Assembly: GCF_027922045.1 (NCBI RefSeq)
Contig: NZ_BSEX01000009.1
Coordinates: 62,001 to 126,000, forward strand
Direction of reading: 5' to 3'
DNA length: 64,000 bases
Source: Microbacterium terregens
Lineage (GTDB): Bacteria > Pseudomonadota > Alphaproteobacteria > Sphingomonadales > Sphingomonadaceae
The notes under the pieces were generated by a model. The model did not search any database, had not been told where the DNA came from, and saw only the letters and a program-made list of their open reading frames with translations. This document shows positions 42,216 through 51,823 of the stretch, piece by piece (the first letter of the stretch is position 1; each line of letters starts with the position of its first letter). The position numbers were made by a program, and so were the translations under genes.

Positions 42216-43751
42216 ATGGTTCCGCTCGATCCTGTGCCCCAGCCCCTGGACACGTTGCCGTTGCGGGGAAACCCGGCGGCGCCCGCGCTGGCGGGCAAGG
42301 ACGGCACGCTCTCCTACGCCGAGCTGGAGGCGGCGGTGGGCCGCCTCGCGCACTGGCTCCACGTGCGGGGGCTGGCGCCCGGCAGTCGCGTCGCCGGCTG
42401 GTTGCCCAAGTCGCGCGCGGCCTGCCTGATGCCGCTCGCCGCTGCCCGCGCCGGGCTGGTGCACGTGCCGATCAACCCGGTGCTCAAGCGGGCGCAGGTG
42501 GCGCATATCCTTGCCGACAGCGGCGCCGCGCTGCTGCTGACCCAGCCGGTGCGTGCCGGGCTGCTGGAGGCAGGCGACGTCCCCGCGGGCTGCGCGGTTG
42601 CGGTGGAGGAAGAGGCGCTTGCCCATGCGGCGGGGGCCTTGCCGCCGTCACGCGCCGACACGGACGCGCTTGCCGCGATCCTCTACACCTCCGGCTCCAC
42701 CGGGCGGCCCAAGGGGGTGATGCTCAGCCACGCGAACCTTTGGCTCGGCGCCATCTCGGTCGCTCATTATCTCCGCCTATCGCCCACCGACCGCGTGCTC
42801 GGCGTGCTGCCGCTGAGCTTCGACTATGGGCAGAACCAGCTTTTCTCCACCTGGGCGGCGGGCGGTTGCGTGGTGCCGCTCGACTATCTGACCGCGCGGG
42901 ACGTGGTGAAGGCGGTGGAGCGCGAGGGGATCACCAGCCTGGCCGGTGTACCCCCGCTGTGGACACAGTTGCTGGAGGCGAACTGGCCCCCCGAGACGGC
43001 AGCCCGGTTGCGCCGGCTCACCAACTCGGGCGGCGCGCTGACGACCCCGATGGTGCGTGCGCTCCGCCAGCGGTTCCCACAGGCCGATCTCTACCCGATG
43101 TACGGCCTGACCGAGGCATTCCGCTCCACCTTCCTCGATCCCGCGCTGGTGGACGACGCGCCGGACGCGATCGGCCGAGCCATTCCCTTTGCCGAGGTGC
43201 TGGTGGTGCGCCCCGACGGCAGCCGCGCGCAGGCCGGCGAGCCTGGCGAACTCGTCCATGCGGGGCCGCTGGTGGCGCAGGGCTATTGGCAGGACGCGGA
43301 GCGTACGGCGCAGCGCTTCCGGCCTGCGCCCGCCTTTGCGCGGAGCGGCGGCACCGCCGTCTGGTCCGGCGACACGGTCGTGGAGGGGCAGGACGGCCTG
43401 CTTCGCTTCGTCGGCCGCGACGACGAGATGATCAAGAGCGCCGGCAACCGCATCAGCCCCACCGAGGTCGAGGAGGCGGTGCTTGCCGGCGGGGAGGTGG
43501 CGGAGGCCGCGGCGTTCGGCGTGCCCGATCTGCGGCTCGGCCAGGCAGTGCTGGTCGTCGCGCGTGCCAACGGCCCCGCCGAGACGGCAGAGGCAGCCTT
43601 GCGCGAGCGCCTGCGTCGCGAGCTTCCCGCCTTTCAGCAGCCCGCCCACTATCGCTGGCGCGATGCGCTGCCGCGCAACGCCAATGGCAAGCTTGACCGC
43701 AGCGGCTTGCGCGCCGCCGTGCTCGCCGAGTTCCAGGAGATGCCGCAATGA
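42216..43751 (+). CDS. Acyl-CoA ligase, exosortase A system-associated
   Basis: This is an adenylate-forming ligase of about 511 residues (TIGR03098-type). The P-loop YTSGSTGRPKG is at ~157-167, YPMYGLTEAFRSTF is the A5 motif, the A7-like motif lies in VWSGDTVVEGQDGLLRFVGRDD, and the C-terminal lysine is in RNANGKLDR. It would activate a carboxylic acid and load it on the nearby ACP. The start is uncertain: ATGs at 42204 and 42216 and a GTG at 42180 are in frame without a clear ribosome site. It overlaps the PLP decarboxylase gene by 4 nt. Confidence 0.9.
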   Translation: MVPLDPVPQPLDTLPLRGNPAAPALAGKDGTLSYAELEAAVGRLAHWLHVRGLAPGSRVAGWLPKSRAACLMPLAAARAGLVHVPINPVLKRAQVAHILADSGAALLLTQPVRAGLLEAGDVPAGCAVAVEEEALAHAAGALPPSRADTDALAAILYTSGSTGRPKGVMLSHANLWLGAISVAHYLRLSPTDRVLGVLPLSFDYGQNQLFSTWAAGGCVVPLDYLTARDVVKAVEREGITSLAGVPPLWTQLLEANWPPETAARLRRLTNSGGALTTPMVRALRQRFPQADLYPMYGLTEAFRSTFLDPALVDDAPDAIGRAIPFAEVLVVRPDGSRAQAGEPGELVHAGPLVAQGYWQDAERTAQRFRPAPAFARSGGTAVWSGDTVVEGQDGLLRFVGRDDEMIKSAGNRISPTEVEEAVLAGGEVAEAAAFGVPDLRLGQAVLVVARANGPAETAEAALRERLRRELPAFQQPAHYRWRDALPRNANGKLDRSGLRAAVLAEFQEMPQ

Positions 43752-44986
43752 AGCCGATCGGCCCGATCCCGCCCGCCTTTGCCGGGCAACGGCGGCTGAC
43801 CATCGGCGGCGAGGATGCCGAGGCGCTGGTCGCCCGCGCCGGCGACACGCCGCTGTTCGTCTACGACCTGGGCCTCGTCGCCGAGCGGGTGGACCTGCTG
43901 CGAAGCGCGCTGCCAGCGGGGGTGGGCATCCACTATGCGATCAAGGCGAACCCGCATCCCGATCTGCTTGCCAACATCGCGCCGCTGGTCGACGGGCTCG
44001 ACGTCGCTTCGGGCGGGGAACTGGCGCACGCGCTGGCGGTGAAGCCCGCGGCCGAGATCAGCTTCGCCGGCCCCGGCAAGCGCGACGACGAACTCGCGGC
44101 TGCGATCAAGGCCGGCGCCACCCTGAACGCGGAGTCCGAGGGAGAGGTGGCCCGGGCGATCGCGATCGGCGATCGGCTCGGCATCCCTCCGCGCCTGGCC
44201 GTGCGGGTTAACCCGGACTTCGAGCTGCGCGGCTCGGGCATGCGGATGGGCGGGCGCGCGTCTCCCTTCGGGGTCGATGCCGCGCGCGTGCCGGCGCTGG
44301 TTCGCACGATCCTCGCCTCAGGGGCGGCGTGGCGCGGCTTCCACATCTTTGCCGGCTCCCAAGCGCTCGACACCGCCGCGATCATCGAAACCCAGGCCGC
44401 CACCGTGGCGCTCGCTGCCCGGCTGGCCGACGAGGCCGGAGCCGCGCCGCCGCTCGTCAACTTGGGGGGCGGCTTCGGCATTCCCTATTTCGCAGGCGAC
44501 CTGCCCATCGACGTCGCGGCGATCGGCGCTGCGCTTGGGGACGCGCTGGCGGCGCGCCCCGCCACGCTGGCCGACAGCGCCTTCGCGATCGAGCTCGGGC
44601 GATGGCTGGTGGGGGAGGCGGGCGTCTACCTCACCCGCGTCATTGACGTGAAGGACAGCGGCGGCGAGCGGTTCGTGATCGTCGACGGCGGGCTCCACCA
44701 TCAGCTCGCCGCCAGCGGCAATTTCGGGACGGTCGTGCGCCGCAACTACCCGCTTGCCGTCGCCGGACGCCTGGCGGAGCCCGCAACCCAGACCGCCTCG
44801 GTCGTGGGCTGCCTGTGCACGCCGCTCGACCGGCTCGCGGATAAGGTCGCTCTGCCCGAGGTCGCCGTGGGCGACTTGGTCGCGGTGTTCCTGGCCGGCG
44901 CTTATGGCGCGACCGCGAGCCCAGCCGCCTTTCTCGGCCATCCGGCGGCGCGCGAGCTGGTGGTCCAGGGGAACCGCCGGACCTGA
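43748..44986 (+). CDS. PLP-dependent decarboxylase, exosortase A system-associated
   Basis: This is a 412-residue fold-III PLP enzyme (TIGR03099-type), related to diaminopimelate and ornithine decarboxylases. The Schiff-base lysine is Lys66 in HYAIKANPHPDLL, the PLP-phosphate loop is NLGGGFGIPYF, and GCLCTPLDRLADK carries the cysteine at the dimer-shared active site. It would decarboxylate an amino acid, possibly one carried on the ACP. ATGA overlap with the ligase gene shows coupling. The substrate is unknown. Confidence 0.92.
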   Translation: MKPIGPIPPAFAGQRRLTIGGEDAEALVARAGDTPLFVYDLGLVAERVDLLRSALPAGVGIHYAIKANPHPDLLANIAPLVDGLDVASGGELAHALAVKPAAEISFAGPGKRDDELAAAIKAGATLNAESEGEVARAIAIGDRLGIPPRLAVRVNPDFELRGSGMRMGGRASPFGVDAARVPALVRTILASGAAWRGFHIFAGSQALDTAAIIETQAATVALAARLADEAGAAPPLVNLGGGFGIPYFAGDLPIDVAAIGAALGDALAARPATLADSAFAIELGRWLVGEAGVYLTRVIDVKDSGGERFVIVDGGLHHQLAASGNFGTVVRRNYPLAVAGRLAEPATQTASVVGCLCTPLDRLADKVALPEVAVGDLVAVFLAGAYGATASPAAFLGHPAARELVVQGNRRT

Positions 44987-45100
44987 AGGTCGTTGAGCCG
45001 CTTCCGAATGGCCGCTGGGGGGCTGGAGTGCGGCAGGCAGGCGTCGGGAAGCTTCCCGATATGGCACGCCGACCCAGGGGAACCGCCGGTTTCTACCTAA

Positions 45101-45128
45101 CCCTATGTTTACCGGGCCGGGTATAGGG
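45101..45128. promoter_or_regulatory. Inverted repeat in front of the export genes
   Basis: CCCTAT at 45101-45106 and ATAGGG at 45123-45128 are inverted copies with a 16-nt GC-rich spacer, 52 bp upstream of the export lipoprotein start. This 194-bp gap is the only sizeable non-coding gap in the plus arm and so the likely site of a second promoter. The repeat itself is short and may be chance. Confidence 0.3.
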
Positions 45129-45180
45129 CAGCAACGATCCTGCACCCCTTGGGCGGCGGGCGATGAGCGAGGGGTTCGAT

Positions 45181-45819
45181 ATGCGCGTGCACAGCTTCCC
45201 GGCGGCGGCCGGCATCATGGCCATGGCAGCGATGCTGCTGGGCGGATGCGCCGCGACCCGCCCCGAACTGCCGGCCGCGCCCTTCGTCACCGCGCAGGAG
45301 ACGCCGGGCGAGGATTATGTGATCGGCCCGCTCGACCAGCTCAACGTCTTCGTGTGGCGCAACCCGGAGCTGTCGGCGAAGGTGCAGGTCCGCCCCGATG
45401 GCCGCATCACCACGCCGCTGATCAGCGACATGCCGGCGGTCGGCAAGACGCCGGCGATGCTCGCCCAGGACATGAAGCTCGCGCTCGGCGAGTATATCAA
45501 GGACCCGCTGGTGTCGGTGATCGTGGAGAATTTCTCCGGCACCTATAGCCAGCAGGTGCGCGTCGTCGGCGCCACCGAGAAGCCGGCATCGCTGCCGTAC
45601 CGCGCCAACATGACGCTGCTCGACGCGATGATCGCGGTCGGCGGCGTGAACGAGTTCGCGGCCGGCAATCGCGCGCGGCTGGTGCGCTATGACCGGACGA
45701 CCGGCAAGCAGCAGGAATATGGCCTGCGCATCGCCAGCCTGCTGAAGGACGGCGACACCTCCGCGAACGTGCGGCTGGCCCCGGGGGATGTTATTATCAT
45801 CCCGGAAACCATGTTCTAA
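45181..45819 (+). CDS. XrtA-system polysaccharide export lipoprotein (Wza-like)
   Basis: This is a 212-residue outer-membrane lipoprotein (TIGR03027-type). The signal ends at the lipobox MLLGGCAA, the polysaccharide export domain begins at DYVIGPLDQLNVFVWRNPEL and QVRPDGRITTPLI, and a SLBB-like segment (QVRVVGATEKPASLPYRAN) follows, ending DVIIIPETMF. The ATG at 45181 is preferred to 45163 because GAGGGG lies 6 nt upstream and the signal peptide starts there. It forms the outer-membrane export channel together with the chain-length protein that follows 10 bp later. Confidence 0.94.
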   Translation: MRVHSFPAAAGIMAMAAMLLGGCAATRPELPAAPFVTAQETPGEDYVIGPLDQLNVFVWRNPELSAKVQVRPDGRITTPLISDMPAVGKTPAMLAQDMKLALGEYIKDPLVSVIVENFSGTYSQQVRVVGATEKPASLPYRANMTLLDAMIAVGGVNEFAAGNRARLVRYDRTTGKQQEYGLRIASLLKDGDTSANVRLAPGDVIIIPETMF

Positions 45820-45829
45820 AGGGCCGCTG

Positions 45830-47359
45830 GTGGAGGGTCTCTTCGACGAACTGCGGGTCGCCGCGCACCTGGTGTGGCTACGTCGCTGGGTGGCGCTGGG
45901 CGTCGCCTGGGCGATCTGCCTGGTCGGCTGGCTTGCCGTGTCGCAGATCCCCAACCGCTACACCTCCACCGCGCGCCTGTCGGTCCAGCTGCGTTCGATC
46001 CTGCCCACCAGCACCGCGACGGGCGGCATCCAAGACCAGCAGGCCGAAGACATCGACCGCGTCCGCCAGACGCTCGCTTCCGCCTACAACCTCGAGAAGG
46101 TCGTCCGTGGCACCAGCCTGGCGAAAACCGTCGCCAACGACCGCGACGTCAACGACCGCATCGTGATGCTGCAACAGGCGATCCGCATCGTCGCGCAGCA
46201 GGACAATCTGTTCGAGATCTCGGCGACGCTGGGCGATCCCCGGCTGGCGCGCGAAGTCGTGCAAAAGATGATCGACCTGTTCGTCGAGGAGAATCTGGCG
46301 AGCGGGCGCGACGCGACCAGCCAGTCGCTGCGTTTCCTGGACCAGCAGCTGGGCGCCCGCCAGCAGCAGATCGCCCAGGTCGAGGCGAAGCGGCAGGGCT
46401 TCCAGGCGCAGTTCCTGAACCTGCTGCCGGGCACCGGATCGCTCGACGAGCGGATGAGCCAGGCGCGCGAACAGCTGGCGCAGATCGACGGCGAGCTTGC
46501 GGCGGCGAACACCAGCCTGTCCGCCGTGAACAACCAGCTTGCCGCCACGGCGGCGACGGTCGCCGGCGACGCGGGAAATGTCGCGGCCGGCCCGGCCCGC
46601 GCGCGCGTTGCGTTGATCGAGGGCCAGCTGGCGGAAGGCCGCGGGCGCGGCTGGACCGACCAGCATCCGGACATGATCGCGCTCAACCGCCAGCTTGCCG
46701 CCGCACGCGCCGCAGCCAGGAACGAGCCGGTGACGCGCAGCGGCGGATCGGCTGCCCAGACGAACCCGCTCTACTTCCAGCTCCAGTCGATGCGCACCGA
46801 ACGCGCCGCCCGCGTGGCCGAACTGGCGCAGCGCAAGGGGCAGCTGGAGGCACAGCTCGCCGGCATCCAGGCCCGCATGGCCCGCGATCCGGCCGCCGCT
46901 GCCCAGCAGGCCCAGCTCGACCAGGACATCGCGGCCATGAAGACGCAGTACGACCAGCTGCTCGCCGACCGCGAACAGGTCCGCCTGCGCCGCCAGGTCC
47001 AGAACGAGACCGATGCGGTCAAGTTCAGCCTGATCGATCCGCCCAGCCAGTCGAGCGTGCCTGCCTCGCCCAACCGCCCGCTGCTGCTGTTCGGCGTGCT
47101 GATCGTCGGGCTTGGCGGTGGCGTCGCCAGCGCCTTTGCACTCGGCAAGCTGCGGTCCGGCTTCTCCACCGCCGCGCGGCTGGAGCGGGCGAGCGGCCTG
47201 CCGGTGATCGGCTCGATCGGGCAGGTGCTGACGCAGACGCAGCACCAGCTGCGGCAGCGGCGCCTGAAGCTTTTTACCGGTGCCACCGCGGCGCTGGGGG
47301 TCGCTTTCGTCGCGCTGATCGCCGTCGAGTTCCTGATGCGGGGGCTCGCGGCGGCATGA
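45830..47359 (+). CDS. XrtA-system polysaccharide chain-length determinant (Wzc/Wzz-like)
   Basis: This is a 509-residue inner-membrane co-polymerase (TIGR03007-type). TM1 lies at ~17-38, a long periplasmic coiled-coil region with many Gln/Ala heptads (LAQIDGELAAANTSLSAVNN) fills the middle, PASPNRPLLLFGVLIVG is the proline-rich TM2 start (~410), and a further hydrophobic segment ends the protein. It lacks the kinase domain, which is encoded separately next. The GTG at 45830 is chosen from the reading frame after the previous stop. It controls polymer length and contacts the export channel. Confidence 0.92.
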   Translation: MEGLFDELRVAAHLVWLRRWVALGVAWAICLVGWLAVSQIPNRYTSTARLSVQLRSILPTSTATGGIQDQQAEDIDRVRQTLASAYNLEKVVRGTSLAKTVANDRDVNDRIVMLQQAIRIVAQQDNLFEISATLGDPRLAREVVQKMIDLFVEENLASGRDATSQSLRFLDQQLGARQQQIAQVEAKRQGFQAQFLNLLPGTGSLDERMSQAREQLAQIDGELAAANTSLSAVNNQLAATAATVAGDAGNVAAGPARARVALIEGQLAEGRGRGWTDQHPDMIALNRQLAAARAAARNEPVTRSGGSAAQTNPLYFQLQSMRTERAARVAELAQRKGQLEAQLAGIQARMARDPAAAAQQAQLDQDIAAMKTQYDQLLADREQVRLRRQVQNETDAVKFSLIDPPSQSSVPASPNRPLLLFGVLIVGLGGGVASAFALGKLRSGFSTAARLERASGLPVIGSIGQVLTQTQHQLRQRRLKLFTGATAALGVAFVALIAVEFLMRGLAAA

Positions 47360-48258
47360 GGGGGGATCCGATCAACGGCGCTCCGCCGCCGCCGCGCCGT
47401 CGCGGCTCGCTGCTCGAGCGGGCTGTCGAGCGCTATGGCTTCCAGCCAGGCGCCGGCCTGCGCCCGATGGGCCCGGCACCAGCGTCCGCGGCGAACCCGG
47501 CCGAACCCGCTGCCCCCTCGATTCCCGCTCGCGCACCCGAGCCGGTCGACCGGGTGCGGCTGGCGGAGCGCGGCATGCTGGTGCCGGGCGGGCCCGTCAC
47601 GGCGCTGGCCGAGGAATTCCGCCTGGTGAAGCGCCAGCTGCTGCTCGCCGCGCGCGAGGGCGACGCCGCGCGCTCGCGCAGCGTGCTCGTCTGTTCCGCC
47701 CAGCCCGACGAGGGCAAGACCTTCTGCTCGGTCAACCTCGCGCTGTCGCTCGCGGCCGAGCGCGACCTGGAAGTGCTGCTGGTCGACGCCGATTTCGCCA
47801 AGCCCGACGTGCCGGACACGCTCGGCATCCCGAGCGGGCCGGGACTGCTCGATGCGCTCGCCAATCCGACGATCGACGTAGAAGCGTGCATCATCCCGAC
47901 GGATGTGCCGAACCTGTCGGTGTTGCCGGCCGGTGCTCGCAGCGACAACGACACCGAACTGCTGGCGAGCGATCGTGCCCATGCCCTGCTCCAGCGGCTG
48001 GAGCGGGCGAACCCGCGCCGCTTGATGGTGTTCGATTCGGCGCCGGTCCTCGCGGCGTCCACCGCGACAGCGCTTGCGGAGCATGTCGGCCAGGTGCTGG
48101 TCGTGGTGCGCGCGGATCGCACCAGCGAGAGCGACCTGCGCGAGGCGGTGGCGCTGCTCGATGGCTGCGACACGGTGCAGCTGCTGCTGAACGCCGTCTC
48201 CCTCCAGCCGCGCGGCCGCCGCTTCGGCAGCTATTACGAAGCGGAGGAAGAGGCGTGA
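47356..48258 (+). CDS. XrtA-associated tyrosine autokinase (BY-kinase)
   Basis: This is a 300-residue cytoplasmic kinase (TIGR03018-type) that partners the chain-length protein. After a Pro/Ala-rich linker (~1-65) come the Walker A VCSAQPDEGKTFCSVNLA (~112-128), Walker A' VLLVDADFAKPDVP and Walker B LMVFDSAPVLAA. The C-terminus has only two tyrosines (FGSYYEAEEE), a short cluster compared with Wzc. ATGA and GTGA overlaps tie it to both neighbours. It probably controls polymer length or export through autophosphorylation cycles. Confidence 0.93.
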   Translation: MRGDPINGAPPPPRRRGSLLERAVERYGFQPGAGLRPMGPAPASAANPAEPAAPSIPARAPEPVDRVRLAERGMLVPGGPVTALAEEFRLVKRQLLLAAREGDAARSRSVLVCSAQPDEGKTFCSVNLALSLAAERDLEVLLVDADFAKPDVPDTLGIPSGPGLLDALANPTIDVEACIIPTDVPNLSVLPAGARSDNDTELLASDRAHALLQRLERANPRRLMVFDSAPVLAASTATALAEHVGQVLVVVRADRTSESDLREAVALLDGCDTVQLLLNAVSLQPRGRRFGSYYEAEEEA

Positions 48259-49874
48259 ACCGTGCCGCGTGGCTGGCCGGTGCGGGCGTGCTGGTGCTGA
48301 CGATGCCGGATCCGGCCCAGGCGCAGGGGCGCCGGGTCGAGGTGTCGCCCTATATCGAGGTCGGCCAGGTGCTGTCGGCGGACCTCACCAATGACGATGT
48401 CCTCACCTACACCCAGCTGACCGCCGGGGTGGACGCGGTGGTGCAGAGCCGGCGGGTACAGGTGCAGCTGTCCTATCAGTATCAGCGCACCATCGGATGG
48501 GGCGACGAGGCCCGCGACAGCGACGTCCATTCCGGCCTCGCCCGGGCGAATGCGCAGCTCACCCGCACCGTCTCGGTCGAGGCGGGGGCGCTCGCGACCC
48601 GCACCCGCGCCGGTATCGGCGGCGGCTCGCCCGCCTATCTCGCCGGCTATGACGGCAGCAGCACGCAGGTCTACTCGCTCTACGGCGGACCGACGCTCGC
48701 GACGCGGGCCGGCCCGGTCGCGGTCAACGCGGCCTATCGCCTCGGCTATACCAAGGTGGAGGCGCCGGACCTGTTCCGCGACGAGACCGGCCGCGAGCTG
48801 GACTTCTACGACGATTCCACCAGCCACCAGCTGACCGGCAGCCTCTCCACCCGGCCGGGCACGGTGCTGCCGGTCGGCCTCACGCTTTCGGGCGGGCTGG
48901 TGCGGGAGGACACGAGCCAGCTCGACCAGTTCTACGAGGGCAAGTTCCTGCGCCTCGACGCGCTGATGCCGGTGAGCCGCGAACTGGCGGTGGTCGGCGG
49001 CATCGGCTGGGAGAAGATCGAGGTCGGCCAGCGCGATCCGCTGCTGGACGCACAGGGCTTCCCCGTCGTCGACGGGAACGGCCGCTATGTGACCGATCCC
49101 GATTCTCCGATCCGCCTGGCCTATGATGTCGATGGCGTGATCTGGGACGCGGGCGTCGTCTGGCACCCGAGCCCGCGCTTCCAGCTGGAGGCGCGGATCG
49201 GCCAGCGCTACGGCAGCATGATCTACACGGGATCGCTGACGTGGCAGACGGCACCCAATGCCGGTCTCCAGGTCCGGGTTTACGACACGGTCACCACCTT
49301 CGGTCAGCAGCTGACCAGCGGCCTCGCATCGCTGCCGACCAGCTTCTACAACGGCGGCGCCGATCCGTTCGGCAACCGCTACAGCGGCTGCGTGTTCAGC
49401 GGCGGCACCACGCCCGGCGGCGTCCCGCAGCCCGGCACCTGCCTAACCCCGGTGTTCCAGTCGATCTCCACTGCCGTCTATCGCGCGCGCGGGGTCGACG
49501 CGGTCTATGCCGTCAGCCGCGGCAACACGCGGCTGGGGGTAGGGGCGGGCTACACCAACCGCCACTATTTCCTGCCGGAGGTGCCGGGTGCCGACATCTA
49601 CCGCAGCAACGACGAGAGCTATTACGCGCAGGCGTTCGCGCAGCGGGCGCTGGACTCGCGTTCGGGGGTGACCGCGGACCTCTACGCCAACTATTTCACC
49701 AGCGGGATCGACGGGGCGCTCGACAGCTGGGGCGGCGGCGCCCAGGGCGCCTATTATCGCAGCTTCGGCCGGGCCTATGGTACCTTGTCGGCCGGGCTGT
49801 ACACTTTCGATGTCGAACGGAGCGAAAGCGCCTGGATCGCCCAGGCACTGCTCGCTTTCGGCTACCGCTTCTGA
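48255..49874 (+). CDS. XrtA-associated outer-membrane beta-barrel protein (TIGR03016 type)
   Basis: This is a 539-residue secreted protein. A signal peptide (WLAGAGVLVLTMPDPAQAQ) is followed by repeated amphipathic beta strands and a terminal aromatic residue (AQALLAFGYRF), typical of an outer-membrane barrel. This family accompanies XrtA EPS loci and is of unknown molecular role, perhaps a polysaccharide exit or anchoring barrel. The start is GTG at 48255, overlapping the kinase stop (GTGA). Confidence 0.88.
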   Translation: MNRAAWLAGAGVLVLTMPDPAQAQGRRVEVSPYIEVGQVLSADLTNDDVLTYTQLTAGVDAVVQSRRVQVQLSYQYQRTIGWGDEARDSDVHSGLARANAQLTRTVSVEAGALATRTRAGIGGGSPAYLAGYDGSSTQVYSLYGGPTLATRAGPVAVNAAYRLGYTKVEAPDLFRDETGRELDFYDDSTSHQLTGSLSTRPGTVLPVGLTLSGGLVREDTSQLDQFYEGKFLRLDALMPVSRELAVVGGIGWEKIEVGQRDPLLDAQGFPVVDGNGRYVTDPDSPIRLAYDVDGVIWDAGVVWHPSPRFQLEARIGQRYGSMIYTGSLTWQTAPNAGLQVRVYDTVTTFGQQLTSGLASLPTSFYNGGADPFGNRYSGCVFSGGTTPGGVPQPGTCLTPVFQSISTAVYRARGVDAVYAVSRGNTRLGVGAGYTNRHYFLPEVPGADIYRSNDESYYAQAFAQRALDSRSGVTADLYANYFTSGIDGALDSWGGGAQGAYYRSFGRAYGTLSAGLYTFDVERSESAWIAQALLAFGYRF

Positions 49875-49887
49875 GGAGGCCGGGACG

Positions 49888-50973
49888 ATGTACGACGATT
49901 TCTATGGCCTTTCGGGCAAGCCATTCCAGCTCACGCCGGACCCGGCCTTCTGGTTCGACACCGGCACGCATCGCAAGGCGATGGCGTACCTCACCTATGG
50001 CCTAAGCGAGGGCGAGGGCTTCATCGTCATCACCGGCGAGCCGGGCGCGGGCAAGACCACGCTCTTGGGCCACGTCCTTTCGACCATCGATCCCGCGCGC
50101 CTGAACGTGATCCGCCTGGTCACGACCCAGCTGGAGCCCGAAGACCTGTTGCAGGTCATCGCATCGGGCCTGGGCACCGATCCGACGGGTCTCTCCAAGG
50201 CGCAGCTGCTGTCCGCGATCGAGCGCGGGCTCCACGCGGTCGCGCGCGCCGGCCGCCGGACCCTGCTGGTGGTGGACGAGGCGCAGTCGCTGCCGCTCTC
50301 CGCGATCGAAGAGCTGCGGATGCTGTCCAACTTCCAGGCCGGCGGCCACGCGCTGCTCCAGATCTTCCTGCTAGGGCAGCCCGAGTTCCGCGAGCGCCTG
50401 CAGGGCTCCGGCCGCGTCGAGCAGCTGCGCCAGCGCGTGATCGCGATGCACCATCTCGATCCGATGGAGGCGCATGAGGTCGAACCCTACATCGTTCACC
50501 GCCTGTCGCTGGTCGGCTGGAACGGCCGGCCGGACTTCACGCCCGAGGCGATCGAGGCGCTGCATCGCTGGTCGGGCGGCGTGCCGCGCCGGCTGAACCT
50601 GTTGATGAGCCGCGTGCTCCTGATGGGCGGCGTCGAGGAGATCGAGCGCTTCGACGCGGCCGAGATCGACGCCGTCGGCGCGGAGCTGGCCGATGACGTC
50701 GGCCATTCGGAAGAGGCGGAGGAGCATGTGCCCGCCGCTACGCCATCGCCGGACGCCGCCCGCCCGGCCCGCGGCGTGCTCCACGCCGTGCCGTCGCCGG
50801 GCAGCGCGCAGACGGCCGAGCTTGCGGCCATGACCGATCGCATCGCCAAGCTGGAGGCGCGCCTCGCCGATCAGGACGAGACGCTGCGCCGCGTGCTGAT
50901 GCTGCTGGTCGACTGGGTGGAGGGCGAGGAGCGCCGGCCCAACATCGACCGGCTGCGCGGCAACGCCGCCTGA
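49888..50973 (+). CDS. XrtA-associated AAA-type ATPase (TIGR03015, ExeA-like)
   Basis: This is a 361-residue ATPase. The N-terminus YDDFYGLSGKPFQLTPDPAFWF is the ExeA/GspA-like signature, Walker A GEPGAGKTT is at ~50-58, Walker B TLLVVDEAQSLP (~128) and sensor GQPEFRERL follow. After residue ~285 there is a low-complexity Ala/Pro/Glu linker and a coiled-coil (TDRIAKLEARLADQDETLRR). It may energise assembly or peptidoglycan passage of the secretion complex. GAGGAGG precedes the ATG. Confidence 0.92.
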   Translation: MYDDFYGLSGKPFQLTPDPAFWFDTGTHRKAMAYLTYGLSEGEGFIVITGEPGAGKTTLLGHVLSTIDPARLNVIRLVTTQLEPEDLLQVIASGLGTDPTGLSKAQLLSAIERGLHAVARAGRRTLLVVDEAQSLPLSAIEELRMLSNFQAGGHALLQIFLLGQPEFRERLQGSGRVEQLRQRVIAMHHLDPMEAHEVEPYIVHRLSLVGWNGRPDFTPEAIEALHRWSGGVPRRLNLLMSRVLLMGGVEEIERFDAAEIDAVGAELADDVGHSEEAEEHVPAATPSPDAARPARGVLHAVPSPGSAQTAELAAMTDRIAKLEARLADQDETLRRVLMLLVDWVEGEERRPNIDRLRGNAA

Positions 50974-50983
50974 GCCGCCGGCC

Positions 50984-51823
50984 ATGCGCAACGCCATGTC
51001 GGTCGACGTCGAAGAATGGTTCCAGGTCGGCGCCTTTGAAGCGGTGATCGCCCGTGAGGACTGGCCGCACCTGGAAAGCCGGGTCGAGGCGAACACCGAT
51101 CGCGTGCTGGCGCTGTTTGCCGAGACGAACACGACCGCGACCTTCTTCACGCTCGGCTGGGTGGCGGAGCGGGCGCCCGGCCTGATCCGTCGCATCGCCG
51201 ATGCGGGGCACGAGGTCGCCAGCCACGGCTGGGATCACCGGCGCGTCTTCACCTTCACCCCCGATCAGTTCCGCGCCGATGTGGCGCGGGCGCGGTCGGC
51301 GCTGGAGGATGCGGGCGGAGTGGCCGTCACCGGCTATCGCGCGCCCAGCTTCTCGATCGACGCGCGCACCCCCTGGGCGCACGCGGTGCTGGCGGAGACG
51401 GGGTATCTGTATTCGTCGAGCGTGGCCCCGGTCCGCCACGACCATTATGGCTGGCCGGACGCGCCGCCGCATCCTTTTCGCCCGCTTGCCGGCAGTGACT
51501 TGATCGAATGGCCGATCACCACCGCGCGCGTGCTCGGGCGGCAGGTGCCGGCGGGAGGTGGCTTCTTCCGGCTGTTGCCGGGCGCCATCACCGAACGCGC
51601 GGTGGCCCACGCGAACGCGGGTGAGGGGCGCCCCGCCATGTTCTATTTCCACCCGTGGGAGATCGACGCCGGCCAGCCCCGGGTGGCCGGTGCGCCGATG
51701 CGCTCGCGCGTGCGCCATTACGCCCGCCTGGGTGCGATGGAGGGCAAGCTGCGCCGGCTGCTGCGCCGGCACCGCTGGGGACGTGCCGACGCGATCGTGG
51801 CCGCGGAGGCGCAGCGCGCGTGA
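50984..51823 (+). CDS. XrtA-system polysaccharide deacetylase
   Basis: This is a 279-residue NodB-type carbohydrate esterase (CE4, TIGR03006/DUF3473). MSVDVEEWF carries the metal and catalytic Asp pair, EVASHGWDHRRVFTF holds the HxxxH metal site, and GYRAPSFSID and MFYFHPWEID provide the remaining motifs. It should N- or O-deacetylate the exopolysaccharide in the periplasm or at the membrane, although no signal peptide is evident. An ATG at 50996 is an alternative start. It overlaps the FemAB gene by GTGA. Confidence 0.93.
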   Translation: MRNAMSVDVEEWFQVGAFEAVIAREDWPHLESRVEANTDRVLALFAETNTTATFFTLGWVAERAPGLIRRIADAGHEVASHGWDHRRVFTFTPDQFRADVARARSALEDAGGVAVTGYRAPSFSIDARTPWAHAVLAETGYLYSSSVAPVRHDHYGWPDAPPHPFRPLAGSDLIEWPITTARVLGRQVPAGGGFFRLLPGAITERAVAHANAGEGRPAMFYFHPWEIDAGQPRVAGAPMRSRVRHYARLGAMEGKLRRLLRRHRWGRADAIVAAEAQRA

